The notes: generated from the letters alone by a model not told the origin. 64,000 nt of DNA from Paenibacillus phytohabitans (GCF_013141775.1 NZ_WHOB01000094.1:124001-188000); one strand, 5' to 3'. Numbered from the stretch's first letter, positions 1-9,178 are shown. Made by a program: numbers and translations.

Positions 1-398
1 GGGACACCTGCCTTGAATAATTGAACTCCGCTGCTGATCGCCCAGTCAGTAGCGTAACGCTGCAGCAGGCCAATCTGAATCGGCGCCGAAGCGTCATTCA
101 GGACACAGGCGCCTTCGCACAGCTCTTCGGTAGGGCATACGCGGGCGCAGCTGGCGCCTACCGGGTTGGAATCCATAATCGTCTGCGCCGAACCCTTGAG
201 GTTATCGGTGGCGATTCTTTTGATGAAGGAAGGGATATTAATGCTGGTCGGACAGGCCTTGATACAAGGGGCATCATAACAATACAGACAGCGGTTGGAT
301 TCCTCGATTGCACCTTTGCGGGTAAGTCCCGGCTCAGCCTCGGCAAAATTGCGCATGAACATATCAGGTGTGAACGTTAACGGTGAAGCCTGCTCCAT
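1..398 (-). CDS. preT: NAD-dependent dihydropyrimidine dehydrogenase subunit PreT, N-terminal part (cut by window edge)
   Basis: The first 132 codons are present; the rest lies outside the window. The product would be the flavin/Fe-S subunit that, with PreA, reduces uracil and thymine to their dihydro forms, the first step of reductive pyrimidine breakdown. The translation shows the Cys-rich ferredoxin-like N-terminus of the PreT / glutamate synthase small-subunit family: CLYCYDAPCIKACP at about residues 37-50, then CARVCPTEELCEGAC about 35 residues later, which together bind two [4Fe-4S] clusters. The ATG at 398 is preceded by GGAGGG at a good distance. The gene is divergent from pucR and has a perfect GlnR/TnrA box 50 bases upstream. 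preA and a dihydropyrimidinase are expected to the left of the window. A glutamate synthase small-subunit paralogue is the main alternative, but the neighbours favour PreT. Confidence 0.85.
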   Translation of the reverse strand, partial: MEQASPLTFTPDMFMRNFAEAEPGLTRKGAIEESNRCLYCYDAPCIKACPTSINIPSFIKRIATDNLKGSAQTIMDSNPVGASCARVCPTEELCEGACVLNDASAPIQIGLLQRYATDWAISSGVQLFKAGV

Positions 399-447
399 CG
401 GTTATCCCTCCTTCTGTATGATAGCTTCCGCATTCGAATCAGGTTTG

Positions 448-464
448 TGTTATATAATATAACA
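448..464. promoter_or_regulatory. GlnR/TnrA box upstream of preT
   Basis: TGTTATATAATATAACA matches the GlnR/TnrA consensus TGTNA-N7-TNACA at every fixed position. It lies 50-66 bases before the preT ATG in the preT-pucR divergent region, implying control of pyrimidine degradation by nitrogen status. Binding is inferred from the match. Confidence 0.75.
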
Positions 465-620
465 TTATTACGATGATTGCCTTAATATTTTACTTACTTA
501 TCAGGATTATTGTAGTAAAATGAACTCTAAGCCAACATCAGCACCGATTCACATTCAATATTGAGTCATATTTCCTGACATTCTATATTCAAACTATAGT
601 CAATTCGATTTTTCGTTACA

Positions 621-637
621 TTAGACACATTGTCTAA
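621..637. promoter_or_regulatory. Inverted repeat upstream of pucR, candidate PucR operator
   Basis: TTAGACA-CAT-TGTCTAA is a perfect 7-bp inverted repeat about 95 bases before the pucR start. The 10-mer ACATTAGACA at 618-627 recurs at 9305-9314, upstream of the ABC transporter operon of the same locus. Sharing between the two promoters suggests a site for the local regulator, but this is an inference. Confidence 0.4.
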
Positions 638-732
638 TTTCAAAAGTCTATTTTTTACCTGTGAGAATGTGCTGAGAATGGAGAAGCCGCGCAGGCGGGC
701 TGCAAGGCATACGTTCAACGAGGGGGAAGCTT

Positions 733-2421
733 ATGGATTGGGAACTTGTATTTACGATCCGCGATGCGCTGAAGAGACCGCTGTTTGCGGAAGCCGAGCT
801 GATTGGAGGAAGAAACGGCCTAAACCGGGCGGTCCGCTGGGTGCATGTGCTGGAGAGCGCAAGCTTCGACAGCCTGATTCACGGAGAAGAGATGATTCTG
901 ACCACCGGGATGAGTGCAAGCACTGATTTGGCCGCTTCTTTATCTTTTATGCAGAATTTGATCGATAAGAACGCCGCCTGTTTGTGCATTGAGCTTGGAG
1001 CGTATTTCAGCTCGATTCCGCAGGAAATGATTGATCTGGCCAACCATCACGACTTCCCGCTGATACAGTTTACCCGCACTGTACGTTTTGTCGATATCAC
1101 ACTCGATCTGCATTCCCTCATCATCAACCGCCATCACCGCATGCTGCAGGAGCTGGAGAGCATCTCCCGCGAATTCCACCGTCTGACGCTGACCTCCCAG
1201 GGGACCCTTAAGGTATTGCAGTTACTATGCAAAAGCACCCGCACACAGATTGTCTATATGCAGCTTCAGGGTAAACCCCTGTTCTTCCCGGCCCTGCCGC
1301 CCGAGGAGCAGCAGCCGCTGCTGAGTTTCTTCGAGGCCTTCAGTGAAGAAATGGAGGGCGTTCAACCGGATGCCGCACCGCATATCCGTGAGTATGGCCA
1401 TAAGACCATTGCCCTGAAGCCAGTCGGAGCCTTGGACCAGACCTGGGCCTATATCCTGATGGTCTGCAATCACAAGCCGCAGGAATTCGACTGCCTGCTG
1501 CTGGATTCCGCCTCCCTGTCAATCGCCCAGGAGCTGCTGCGCACGCGGTATATGGAGGAACGCAAGCTTTTCTCCGAGAATCTGTGGGTGGATGAGCTCG
1601 TTAGCGGCCGCGGCCAGGAGGATAACCGGATCAAGGGGCTGGTCGGACCCGACTTCAACGTGGTTAACGAGCTGCCGTACCGCGTATGCCTGATCGAGAT
1701 TGAGAACCCGCGTGACGTCAAATGGAACAGCTCGGAGAATGACTGGGAATCGATCACCTTCCATCTCTCGCTCATTCTGCGCTCGATCTTCGAGAAGTAC
1801 TCCCTGCGTCCGCTGATTACGCTGAAGAATAACCGGCTGACCGTCATTGCGCTGGATATCCAGTCCAAGCTGCCCGGCAAGCTGCGTCTGCAGCAGGCGC
1901 TCGATTCCCTGCAGCATATCCGCTCGGATGAGAAGCTGAAGGACCTGCAGCTCGTTACCGGAGTCAGCAAGTCCCATAGAGGTCTGAAACATGCCCATGC
2001 CGGATACCAGGAAGCCGTACAAGCGCTGTCTCTCTATTCTTGTTACCAGAAGTCCATTCTGTTCTATGAAGAGCTTGGCGTCTTCCAGCTGCTGCTAAGC
2101 CTGAACGACGGCAAGACGCTGGAGAATTTCATCCGCAGCTATCTCGGCCCGCTGATCGACCACGATGAGGCCAAGGGCAGCGAGCTGATGCTCACACTGC
2201 GCGTCTACCTCGACCATGACGGCTCGAAGCAGATTGCCGCGCGGAATCTGTTCATTGTACGGCAATCTCTCTACTACCGGCTGGACAAAATCACCGAGCT
2301 GCTCGGCGAGGACTTCATGCTTCCGGAGAACCGGATCTCCATTCAGGTGGCCCTGCGGGCTTACCAGTTCCTGTACCCGGAGAAGTTCAGTCTGCCCAGC
2401 TCCCGTTCAGCACAGCTTTGA
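733..2421 (+). CDS. pucR: PucR family transcriptional regulator of the pyrimidine locus
   Basis: This 562-residue protein has the PucR layout. The N-terminal PucR domain (about residues 5-125) contains VRWVHVLES and EMILTTGM, the middle is a GGDEF-like region, and a C-terminal HTH_30 helix-turn-helix lies near residues 490-550 (KQIAARNLFIVRQSLYYRLDKI). Family members sense purine or pyrimidine catabolites or nitrogen state and usually activate neighbouring degradation genes. GAGGGGGA just before the ATG at 733 fixes the start. It is divergent from preT and its 3' end overlaps the convergent aminotransferase gene by 35 bp, so transcription of the two 3' ends could interfere. It is predicted to control the flanking preT and aminotransferase/MMSDH/ABC units; the effector is unknown. 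Confidence 0.85.
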   Translation: MDWELVFTIRDALKRPLFAEAELIGGRNGLNRAVRWVHVLESASFDSLIHGEEMILTTGMSASTDLAASLSFMQNLIDKNAACLCIELGAYFSSIPQEMIDLANHHDFPLIQFTRTVRFVDITLDLHSLIINRHHRMLQELESISREFHRLTLTSQGTLKVLQLLCKSTRTQIVYMQLQGKPLFFPALPPEEQQPLLSFFEAFSEEMEGVQPDAAPHIREYGHKTIALKPVGALDQTWAYILMVCNHKPQEFDCLLLDSASLSIAQELLRTRYMEERKLFSENLWVDELVSGRGQEDNRIKGLVGPDFNVVNELPYRVCLIEIENPRDVKWNSSENDWESITFHLSLILRSIFEKYSLRPLITLKNNRLTVIALDIQSKLPGKLRLQQALDSLQHIRSDEKLKDLQLVTGVSKSHRGLKHAHAGYQEAVQALSLYSCYQKSILFYEELGVFQLLLSLNDGKTLENFIRSYLGPLIDHDEAKGSELMLTLRVYLDHDGSKQIAARNLFIVRQSLYYRLDKITELLGEDFMLPENRISIQVALRAYQFLYPEKFSLPSSRSAQL

Positions 2422-3754
2422 AGGTGTCGATAATGAACTGAATATCCTCATCGGTGGAGGATAAAGGAGGAGCGAACGTGAGGACATTATTGAAGCCCGC
2501 CACCGTATCCCCGTTCTTGCCGATGATCAGCCCCTTGGATTTGCATTCCGCGATAATACCCTTGACGATACTGAGGTCAGCAGGCTGTTTGGTGGCTTTA
2601 TCCGCTACCAGCTCGATGCCAAGCACCAGCCCGAAGCTGCGGATATCGCCTACCAGCTTATGATCCAGAAGACTAGCGAATTCATCGGCCAGCCTTGAGC
2701 CCAGAATGGCGGCGCGCTCCACCAGATTCTCCTGCTCCAGAATCTCCAGATTACGCAGTGCAAGTGCACAGGCAGCCGGATTGCCGCCGAAGGTATTCAC
2801 ATGACGGAAGTGGCCGTAGTCATCGCTGTTATCCTTGAAGGCTTCATAGATCTCCTTGCGCACCGCTGTGGCCGACAATGGCAGGTAGGCACTCGTCAGC
2901 CCCTTAGCCATCGTGACAATATCCGGCTTGATTCCAAAGTTGTGGTGGCCGAACTTACGGCCGGACCGTCCGAAGCCGCAGATCACCTCATCGATGATCA
3001 GCAGCACGCCGTGGGTGTTGCAAATCTCCTGCACCCGGTCCAGGTAGACCTGATGCGGCACAATGACGCCGCCGCCGGTAATGACCGGCTCCATAATCAC
3101 CGCCGCGACCGACTCCACACCCTCCCAGATGATCATGTCCTCAATAGCCTGCGCACACTGGAGGTTAAACGCTTCTTCCGTCATGCCTTCAGGACGGCGG
3201 TAGCTGTCAGGCGGAGCCACATGCAGGAATCCGCCGCCCAGCGGTTCATATTTGTATTTGCGCTGCGCCTGGCCGGTCGCCGACAGGGAGCCCATCGAGC
3301 TTCCGTGATATCCGCGGTAGCGGGCAATGAATTTATGGCGGTAAGGCTGGCCGGTCTGCTGCTGGTACTGGCGGGCGATTTTGAAGGCGGCTTCATTGGC
3401 TTCCGAGCCGCTGTTGGAGAAGAAGATGACATAATCGTCCTCCAGCCATTCGTTCAGCTTCTCCGCCAGGGCAATCGCCGGCATATGGCTCTGTGTCAGC
3501 GGGAAATACGGCAGGGTCAGCAGCTGATTGTACGCCGCTTCCGCCAGCTCCTTGCGCCCGTACCCGACATTCACACACCATAGCCCGGACATCCCGTCCA
3601 GAAATTTGTTGCCATCGATATCGGTAACCCATGAACCGCTTGCGGATGCGGCAATCATCGGCGGGTTCTTCTCACTGTATGGTGTAATATTATGCCATAG
3701 ATACTGCTGATCCTTCTTGAGCAACTGCTCACTTTCTTTGCCCAGGCTCTGCAC
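2387..3754 (-). CDS. Class III omega-aminotransferase, probable beta-alanine:pyruvate transaminase
   Basis: A PLP-dependent fold-type I aminotransferase. In this locus it likely moves the amino group of beta-alanine or 3-aminoisobutyrate (end products of uracil/thymine breakdown) to pyruvate, giving malonate or methylmalonate semialdehyde. Visible signatures are NSGSEANEAAFKIAR, the PLP Asp in LLIIDEVICGFGR (about residue 255) and the Schiff-base Lys in TMAKGLTSAYLPL (about residue 284). The reading frame extends to an ATG at 3781, but that has no Shine-Dalgarno sequence. A GTG at 3754 follows GAGGAGAG at proper spacing and gives 455 residues, so I prefer it. It lies 47 bases downstream of the semialdehyde dehydrogenase gene on the same strand, so the two steps are probably cotranscribed. 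Substrate is inferred from context; the family also uses GABA and other omega-amino acids. Confidence 0.85.
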   Translation of the reverse strand: MQSLGKESEQLLKKDQQYLWHNITPYSEKNPPMIAASASGSWVTDIDGNKFLDGMSGLWCVNVGYGRKELAEAAYNQLLTLPYFPLTQSHMPAIALAEKLNEWLEDDYVIFFSNSGSEANEAAFKIARQYQQQTGQPYRHKFIARYRGYHGSSMGSLSATGQAQRKYKYEPLGGGFLHVAPPDSYRRPEGMTEEAFNLQCAQAIEDMIIWEGVESVAAVIMEPVITGGGVIVPHQVYLDRVQEICNTHGVLLIIDEVICGFGRSGRKFGHHNFGIKPDIVTMAKGLTSAYLPLSATAVRKEIYEAFKDNSDDYGHFRHVNTFGGNPAACALALRNLEILEQENLVERAAILGSRLADEFASLLDHKLVGDIRSFGLVLGIELVADKATKQPADLSIVKGIIAECKSKGLIIGKNGDTVAGFNNVLTFAPPLSSTDEDIQFIIDTFKAVLNGSWAD

Positions 3755-3801
3755 GGCACTCTCTCCTCTCGGAAATCCCATTTGATATTTGAATGAATCA
3801 A

Positions 3802-5265
3802 CTAATAGCGCGCGGTGACCATTTTCTTGCGGGTGTAGAATTCAACGCCGTCCCGACCATTGGCATGCAGATCGCCATAGAAGGATTTCTTGTAGCCCGA
3901 GAACGGGAAGAACGCCATCGGGGCCGGTACGCCGAGATTAACCCCCAGCATCCCGGCATCGATCTCTTCGCGGAACTCGCGAATCGCCTTGGCGCTGTCC
4001 GTATAGATACAGGCCCCATTGGCAAAAGGCGACTCATTCGTGACGGCTATCGCCTCCGCCAGGTCCTTAACACGCACTACAGACAGCAGGGGCGCGAAGA
4101 TTTCATCACGCCAGATCGTCATGCCCGTCTGCACATGGTCAAAGATCGTCGGCCCGATGAAATAGCCGCTGCCAGAAACAGCAGCGTCCTTCCTGCCGTC
4201 CCGCACTAATTCCGCCTGCTCGGCAAGCCCTGTCTCGATGTAGGCAATCGTCCGGTCCTTGTTCGACTGCCGGATGACCGGCCCCAGGAACACGCCGTCT
4301 TCCTTGCCGTCCCCGATCTTCAGTCCGTCGGCCGCCTCCTTCAGACGGTTCACCAGTTCGTCCGCGATTGTCTCATGCACCGCGACCACCGAGCAGGCCA
4401 TACAGCGCTCACCAGCCGAGCCGAAGGCTGCGGAAATGATATTCTTCACCGCATTGTCCAGATCCGCATCGGGCAGCACAATCGAATGATTCTTGGCTCC
4501 GGCCAGCGCCTGTACCCGCTTGCCGTGCGCCGTACCCTGCTTATATACATATTCCGCCACCGGCTGTGAGCCGACGAAGGAAATCGCCTTCACCTCTTCA
4601 TGTTCCAGCAGACCATTCACCACCTCATGTGCTCCATGCACGACATTCAGCACACCCGGAGGGAAGCCCGCCTCTGCGAACAGCTCCGCCAGCCGGTTCA
4701 CCAGCAGCGGTGTACGCTCGGAGGGCTTCAGCACAAAGGTATTGCCGCAGGCAATCGCCAGCGGAAACATCCAGCAGGGCACCATCATCGGGAAGTTGAA
4801 GGGGGCGATGCCGCCGATTACCCCCAGCGGGTAGCGGTACATCCCGGACTCCACGCCCGTGGCGATATCCGGCAGCTGGCTGCCCATCATCAGTGTGGGA
4901 ATGCCTGCGGCAAATTCCACGCATTCGATGCCGCGCTGCACCTCGCCCAGTGCTTCCTCCAGGCTTTTGCCGTTCTCCAGCGTGATCAGCTCCGCCAGCT
5001 CATTCCAGTGCTGTACCAGCAGCTGCTGGTACTGGAAGAAATAGCGGGCACGGCGAGGTACGGCTACTCTTTTCCACGATGCATAGGCCTCTGAAGCTGC
5101 CTGTACGGCAACGTTCAGCTCAGCACGGCTGGAGATCGGCACATAAGCAATCACTTCGCCCGTTGCCGGATTGAATACCTCCTCTTCCTGCCCGGATGAG
5201 GATTCCACCCAAGCCCCATTCACATAGTTCTTCACTTTACCGGCCTGCCCCACGAGCAGAGACAT
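3802..5265 (-). CDS. mmsA: Malonate/methylmalonate-semialdehyde dehydrogenase (CoA-acylating)
   Basis: A 487-residue aldehyde dehydrogenase, the usual length for IolA/MmsA. It oxidises malonate semialdehyde or methylmalonate semialdehyde with NAD+ and CoA to acetyl-CoA or propionyl-CoA plus CO2. Evidence includes VKNYVNGAWVESSSG at the N-terminus, GGIAPFNFPMMVPCWMFPLA with the oxyanion Asn, ISFVGSQPVAEYVY and the catalytic Cys in GSAGERCMACSVV (about residue 288). The frame is open further upstream, but only the ATG at 5265 has a ribosome binding site (AAAGAGGTG) and matches family N-termini. It sits between the binding protein gene (5413-6516) and the aminotransferase gene, receiving the product of the latter. 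Two hairpins lie in the upstream gap. A myo-inositol role is possible in principle, but no iol genes are nearby. Confidence 0.9.
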   Translation of the reverse strand: MSLLVGQAGKVKNYVNGAWVESSSGQEEEVFNPATGEVIAYVPISSRAELNVAVQAASEAYASWKRVAVPRRARYFFQYQQLLVQHWNELAELITLENGKSLEEALGEVQRGIECVEFAAGIPTLMMGSQLPDIATGVESGMYRYPLGVIGGIAPFNFPMMVPCWMFPLAIACGNTFVLKPSERTPLLVNRLAELFAEAGFPPGVLNVVHGAHEVVNGLLEHEEVKAISFVGSQPVAEYVYKQGTAHGKRVQALAGAKNHSIVLPDADLDNAVKNIISAAFGSAGERCMACSVVAVHETIADELVNRLKEAADGLKIGDGKEDGVFLGPVIRQSNKDRTIAYIETGLAEQAELVRDGRKDAAVSGSGYFIGPTIFDHVQTGMTIWRDEIFAPLLSVVRVKDLAEAIAVTNESPFANGACIYTDSAKAIREFREEIDAGMLGVNLGVPAPMAFFPFSGYKKSFYGDLHANGRDGVEFYTRKKMVTARY

Positions 5266-5300
5266 AGTCTGCACCTCTTTCCATATTCTGGGCTGTTTAT

Positions 5301-5385
5301 TATAATAGATGACCGCCGTGCCCGGGAGGCCATCTATTATAGCTATATAAGCTGAACTTAAGAATGATGCCCTGCTGATTCTTAA
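5301..5385 (-). promoter_or_regulatory. Two hairpins between binding-protein and dehydrogenase genes
   Basis: Arms TATAATAGATG (5301-5311) and CATCTATTATA (5331-5341) form one hairpin; TTAAGAAT (5358-5365) and ATTCTTAA (5378-5385) form another. Neither has a terminator U-run. They lie just after the binding protein stop codon. They could stabilise or process the upstream mRNA, making the binding protein more abundant than downstream enzymes, or mark an internal promoter (the minus strand reads GCTATAATAG here). Confidence 0.4.
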
Positions 5386-5412
5386 ACTCACTATATATAG
5401 GAAGGAAGTTGG

Positions 5413-6516
5413 TTATTTTGCCGCCATCTCGACAATTTCGTTCGTATAGGCTGCATTCACATCAGATGCCGTCTTGATGACACCGAACTTGAGCGCAATA
5501 TCAGCTGTCTGCTGGAATGCCGCCGCATCCGTATAACCCATCTTGGAAGCATCGAAGCCCTCCGGCTGAATCAGCTTGGCAACTTCAGTCATCATCGTCA
5601 GCTGATGCTCGCGGGACGTGCTGCCTTCTTCCGCAAGCTTCATTACACTGTCAACAGCCGCTTCAGGATCGGCAATCGCATCTGCCCAGCCCTTGAGGGA
5701 AGCACGGACGAATTTGGCTGCCGTTTCCTTATTGGCATCCAGCCACTCCTTGTTGGCGAACAGGTTGTCTTCGAGCATCGCCACACCCTCGTCATTCATG
5801 TCGATTACATTCAAATCCTCTGCCTTGATCCCTGATTCCAGCACCACCTGATATTCGTTGTAGGTCATAGCTGAAGCTGCATCAATCTCACCACCGAGGA
5901 ACTGGTCCATGGTGAAGCCCTGCTTGGTGAAGTTCAGATCCTTGTTAGAATCCAGTTTGTATTTATCAAAGAGGGCCAGAATTTCGAACTCGTTACCGCC
6001 CATCCAGTTGCCGACCTTCTTACCCTTCAGGTCAGCCGGTGTAGCGATACCCGCATCCTTCTTGGATACCAGCACCAGACCGCTCTTCTGGAAGATCTGG
6101 GCGATCTGCACCAGCGGCATTTCCTGCTCCTGGCTGGTCAGCAGACTCGCTACCCAGTCTACGCCGATATCCGCCGAACCGCCGGCCACCTGCTGCTCCG
6201 GCACGATATCCGGACCGCCGGGCAGAATCTCAACATTCAGCCCTTCTTCGGCATAATAGCCTTTGTCCTGGGCTAAGAAGTAGCCGGCGAACTGCGCCTG
6301 CGGAACCCACTTGAGCTGCAGCTTCACGGTAACCGGATCAGCCGCCGGTTCTGTGGTTGCCGCCGCTTCCGGTGAAGCCGCAGCCGTATTGCCCGCTGTC
6401 GCCTCTGCCGCAGGAGCATTATTGTTGTTGCCGCCGCAGCCTGCCAGCAGTGAAATCATCATAATAACCGCCGCCATCATTAACCCGCCACGAAATTTGC
6501 TTTTTTTACCGTTCAT
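5413..6516 (-). CDS. ABC transporter substrate-binding lipoprotein (NMT1/THI5-like), pyrimidine locus
   Basis: A 367-residue extracellular binding protein. A signal peptide ends in the lipobox LLAGC (Cys about residue 27), followed by a low-complexity Asn/Ala/Glu/Thr linker to residue 60. The core begins VTVKLQLKWVPQAQFAGYFL and continues with KGYYAEEGLNVEILPGG, the hallmark of the THI5/NMT1 family that binds pyrimidine-like or other small heterocyclic ligands. The start is the ATG at 6516, preceded by GGGGGAG; the longer open frame lacks a binding site. With the two permeases and the ATPase upstream it forms a complete importer, probably for uracil, thymine or a dihydropyrimidine. That ligand assignment is an inference from the adjacent enzymes. 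It is clearly similar to the second binding protein at 53993-55006. Confidence 0.85.
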   Translation of the reverse strand: MNGKKSKFRGGLMMAAVIMMISLLAGCGGNNNNAPAAEATAGNTAAASPEAAATTEPAADPVTVKLQLKWVPQAQFAGYFLAQDKGYYAEEGLNVEILPGGPDIVPEQQVAGGSADIGVDWVASLLTSQEQEMPLVQIAQIFQKSGLVLVSKKDAGIATPADLKGKKVGNWMGGNEFEILALFDKYKLDSNKDLNFTKQGFTMDQFLGGEIDAASAMTYNEYQVVLESGIKAEDLNVIDMNDEGVAMLEDNLFANKEWLDANKETAAKFVRASLKGWADAIADPEAAVDSVMKLAEEGSTSREHQLTMMTEVAKLIQPEGFDASKMGYTDAAAFQQTADIALKFGVIKTASDVNAAYTNEIVEMAAK

Positions 6517-6681
6517 CTCAGCAACTCCCCCTACCAAATTGAGTTTTGTAATCCGGCCAAACACAGCATGGTTGCCATCGTGATGCTCTATGCATACGGT
6601 CATGCGTTGACAGCTTCTCTATATCCCGTCAGCGCAGAAGCCGGATGTAACAGGTACAGGGTGTTACGGTTGTTGCAAGTG

Positions 6682-7581
6682 TTACGCACGCTGGGAGGGA
6701 TGCCACTTGATGAACACCTTCTCCAGCCGTTCAACGACCAGGTAAAAGATGACTCCGGCAATGGCTGCCAGCACAATGCAGGACCAGCCCAGCGGCATTT
6801 TGGCCACCTTGATGGAGTTGGAGAGCAGATAGCCGAGTCCCCGCGAGGAGAAGAAGAACTCCCCGACGATCGCTCCGATCATACTCGCCGTAGCGTTGAT
6901 CTTCAGCGCGGTGAATACATAGGGCAGGCTGTTCTGAATCCGCAGATAGCGGAATACTGCCGGTTTGCCCGCTGCATAGGAATGCATCAGATCAAGGGCC
7001 AGCGGATCAACAGCCGCCATGCCCTTGTAGGCATTGATGGCCATGGCCGCCATCGTGGTCGCGGTAACAATAGCGGCCCGTGAGCCGATGCCGTCACCGA
7101 ACCACAGGTTCATGATCGGGGCAAGCGCCACGATCGGCACGGCATTCAGCGCAGCAACCATGGTCAGGCTGCCCCCGCCCCAGCGGGGCCAGGCCGTTGC
7201 GGCCAGTGCAATGAGGAAGCCGCAGGCTGAACCGATCAGCATGCCAAGGACGGCTTCAGTGAGGGTATATCCGGTGTAAGAGAGCAGCAGGCTGAAGTTG
7301 TCCCGCATAGCTTCCGCTATGGCCGAGGGCAGCGGCAGCTGATATTTCTTCAAATCGAAGATTCGGTGAAACACTTGATATTCCCACAACACCAGGAATA
7401 TCACCCCGGCCAGGAGGGGAAGGATGATTCCGGGATTCAGCCGCCGCAAGGGACGGCGGGGATTCTTTTGCTTCCCTGGTTCTGATGAAATTCCGTTGTT
7501 AGATGCCGGGATTGAAGCAGGACCCGCCTCCGCTCCGGCAGAAGTAATGAATGGGATATCGCCTACAGAATTGCTTGCCAT
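6682..7581 (-). CDS. ABC transporter permease (SsuC/TauC type)
   Basis: A 299-residue inner-membrane permease with a Ser/Ala/Pro-rich cytoplasmic leader of about 45 residues followed by about six transmembrane segments. The binding-protein-dependent transport signature is near residues 175-215 (AAMAINAYKGMAAVDPLALDLMHSYAAG). The ATG at 7581 shares one base with the stop codon of the upstream permease (TGATG), and AAAGGAGGG precedes it, indicating translational coupling. It probably forms a heterodimeric channel with the 7581-8393 product for the importer of the pyrimidine locus. A gap of about 165 bp separates it from the binding protein gene downstream. Confidence 0.85.
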   Translation of the reverse strand: MASNSVGDIPFITSAGAEAGPASIPASNNGISSEPGKQKNPRRPLRRLNPGIILPLLAGVIFLVLWEYQVFHRIFDLKKYQLPLPSAIAEAMRDNFSLLLSYTGYTLTEAVLGMLIGSACGFLIALAATAWPRWGGGSLTMVAALNAVPIVALAPIMNLWFGDGIGSRAAIVTATTMAAMAINAYKGMAAVDPLALDLMHSYAAGKPAVFRYLRIQNSLPYVFTALKINATASMIGAIVGEFFFSSRGLGYLLSNSIKVAKMPLGWSCIVLAAIAGVIFYLVVERLEKVFIKWHPSQRA

Positions 7582-8393
7582 CAGCGGTTCCCTCCTTTGG
7601 GACGGAATTCCGGCTGCCAAGGCGCCACCAGACGTTCGGCCAGGCTCATCAGCCAGTAGCTTGCCATGCCGAGCAGGGCGCCGACCAGTACGGTGGACCA
7701 GAACATATACGTATGGGAAGGGCCATAGTAGAGATTGCGGAGCATAATTACACCGATGCCATGCTGCGCACCCATCAGCTCAACGAGAATAGCGCCCGTT
7801 ACAGCCAGCGGTGCAGCAATCTTCAGGCCGCTGAACAGACCCGGCAGCGCTGCGGGGAAACGCAGCTTCCAATAGACTGCCCAAGGCTTAGCGGCATAGG
7901 AATGCATCAGCTCCAGTGCAGATAGATCCACACTGCGCAGTCCGCGCAGCATATTAAGTGCCACCGGGAAAAAGGTGATATATCCGGATATAATAATCCG
8001 CGACACCTGCTCATCGCGTACAATACCATAGATAATCGGCGCCAGGCCAAGGATTGGAATCATCTGCGAAGCAATGGCATAGGGGAAGGCAAGCTGTTCT
8101 ATTGTCTTCGACAGGCTCATCAGCACTGCCAGAATGACCCCGGCCAGCGCTCCGATCAGAAATCCGACACCGGCGTTGCCGAAGGTGGCTCCGCCCTCTT
8201 TCAGGAGCGTCCCGCTATACTTCCAGAGGGTTGCCGCCACTTCATGGACATAAGGCAGCTTGGACTGGGCCAGCGGCGTCTTCGCTACGTTCAGCAGCCA
8301 CCATGAGACAGCCTCCCAGACCACCAGCAAACCAAAGATCCAGACGAACAGCGGCAGCACGCGCTCCCGCATAAACGCACTGTTCTGCTTCAT
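7581..8393 (-). CDS. ABC transporter permease (SsuC/TauC type)
   Basis: A 270-residue membrane permease of the nitrate/sulfonate/pyrimidine importer family. Hydrophobic segments start near residue 10 (LPLFVWIFGLLVVWEAVSWWLL), and the cytoplasmic ATPase-docking loop reads MLRGLRSVDLSALELMHSYAAKPW. It starts two bases after the ATPase gene's stop and overlaps the next permease gene by one base, so the genes are tightly coupled. It shares the ALxLMHSYAA loop with its partner permease, indicating an old duplication. Substrate as inferred for the operon. Confidence 0.85.
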   Translation of the reverse strand: MKQNSAFMRERVLPLFVWIFGLLVVWEAVSWWLLNVAKTPLAQSKLPYVHEVAATLWKYSGTLLKEGGATFGNAGVGFLIGALAGVILAVLMSLSKTIEQLAFPYAIASQMIPILGLAPIIYGIVRDEQVSRIIISGYITFFPVALNMLRGLRSVDLSALELMHSYAAKPWAVYWKLRFPAALPGLFSGLKIAAPLAVTGAILVELMGAQHGIGVIMLRNLYYGPSHTYMFWSTVLVGALLGMASYWLMSLAERLVAPWQPEFRPKGGNR

Positions 8394-8395
8394 GC

Positions 8396-9178
8396 CTACA
8401 CCCCTTCAAAGCTGTCGCGGATGCGGGCGATCAGTTCAAAAAACTCAGGACTGTTTCTCATCTCCGCCGTCCGCGGGCGCGGCAGCGGAATATCAACAAT
8501 CGCAGACAGTCTTCCCGGATGCGGGGATAGTACGAATACTCTGTCTGACAGGAAGATGGATTCAGGAATGCTGTGAGTGACGAATACAATCGTGCTCTGG
8601 ACCTTGCTCCAGACGGAGAGAAGCTCTTCGTTCAGGCGTTCGCGGGTAAATTCGTCCAGCGCTGAGAAGGGTTCATCCATGAGCAGAATTTCCGGCTCCA
8701 TCGAGAGCGCTCTGGCGATAGCTACGCGCTGCTGCATCCCTCCGCTCAGCTGCCAGGGATATTTATCAGCAAACCCCTGCAATCCCACGAGATCCAGCAG
8801 TTCCAGCGCTTTATCCTCGCGGACCGATTTCTTAACGCCCATCAGCTCCAGCGGCAGCGTAATATTATGTTTGACCTTCCGCCAGTCATACAGCACCGGA
8901 CTCTGAAAAACAATCCCATACTTTTGTGCCAGCCGAGCTTCCTTAGCCGTCTTTCCGGCCACCATAATATTACCGGCTGTTGGTGTTATAAGATCTGCCA
9001 TCAGTCTCAGCAGTGTGGTTTTACCGCATCCGGAAGGTCCCAGCAGGGACACGAACTCTCCTTTGGCAATATCAAGGCTTACCTGATGCAGCGCAAGCAC
9101 GTCAGCCGTTTCCGTCTTATAACGCATCTCGACGCTCTCCAGCTGTATTTCAGGAATTTTCGTCGCTACTAGTGACAT
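8396..9178 (-). CDS. ABC transporter ATPase (SsuB/TauB type)
   Basis: A 260-residue nucleotide-binding subunit powering the importer. It has Walker A GPSGCGKTTLLRL, signature LSGGMQQRVAIARAL, Walker B ILLMDEPFSALDE and the switch His in FVTHSIPES. The start is the ATG at 9178 after GGGGGAGC; the frame extends to 9229 but that extension would run through the promoter and GlnR box. It is the first gene of a six-gene minus-strand unit running through permeases, binding protein, MMSDH and aminotransferase. Expression is expected to respond to nitrogen supply through the adjacent box. Confidence 0.88.
   Translation of the reverse strand: MSLVATKIPEIQLESVEMRYKTETADVLALHQVSLDIAKGEFVSLLGPSGCGKTTLLRLMADLITPTAGNIMVAGKTAKEARLAQKYGIVFQSPVLYDWRKVKHNITLPLELMGVKKSVREDKALELLDLVGLQGFADKYPWQLSGGMQQRVAIARALSMEPEILLMDEPFSALDEFTRERLNEELLSVWSKVQSTIVFVTHSIPESIFLSDRVFVLSPHPGRLSAIVDIPLPRPRTAEMRNSPEFFELIARIRDSFEGV

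Noticed and set aside
630..926. 98-codon plus-strand open frame upstream of pucR
   Set aside because: It overlaps the pucR start in another frame and has no ribosome binding site.
3802..5391. Longer 529-residue form of the semialdehyde dehydrogenase
   Set aside because: The extra 42 residues are translated from intergenic hairpins; IolA/MmsA proteins start where the ATG at 5265 lies.
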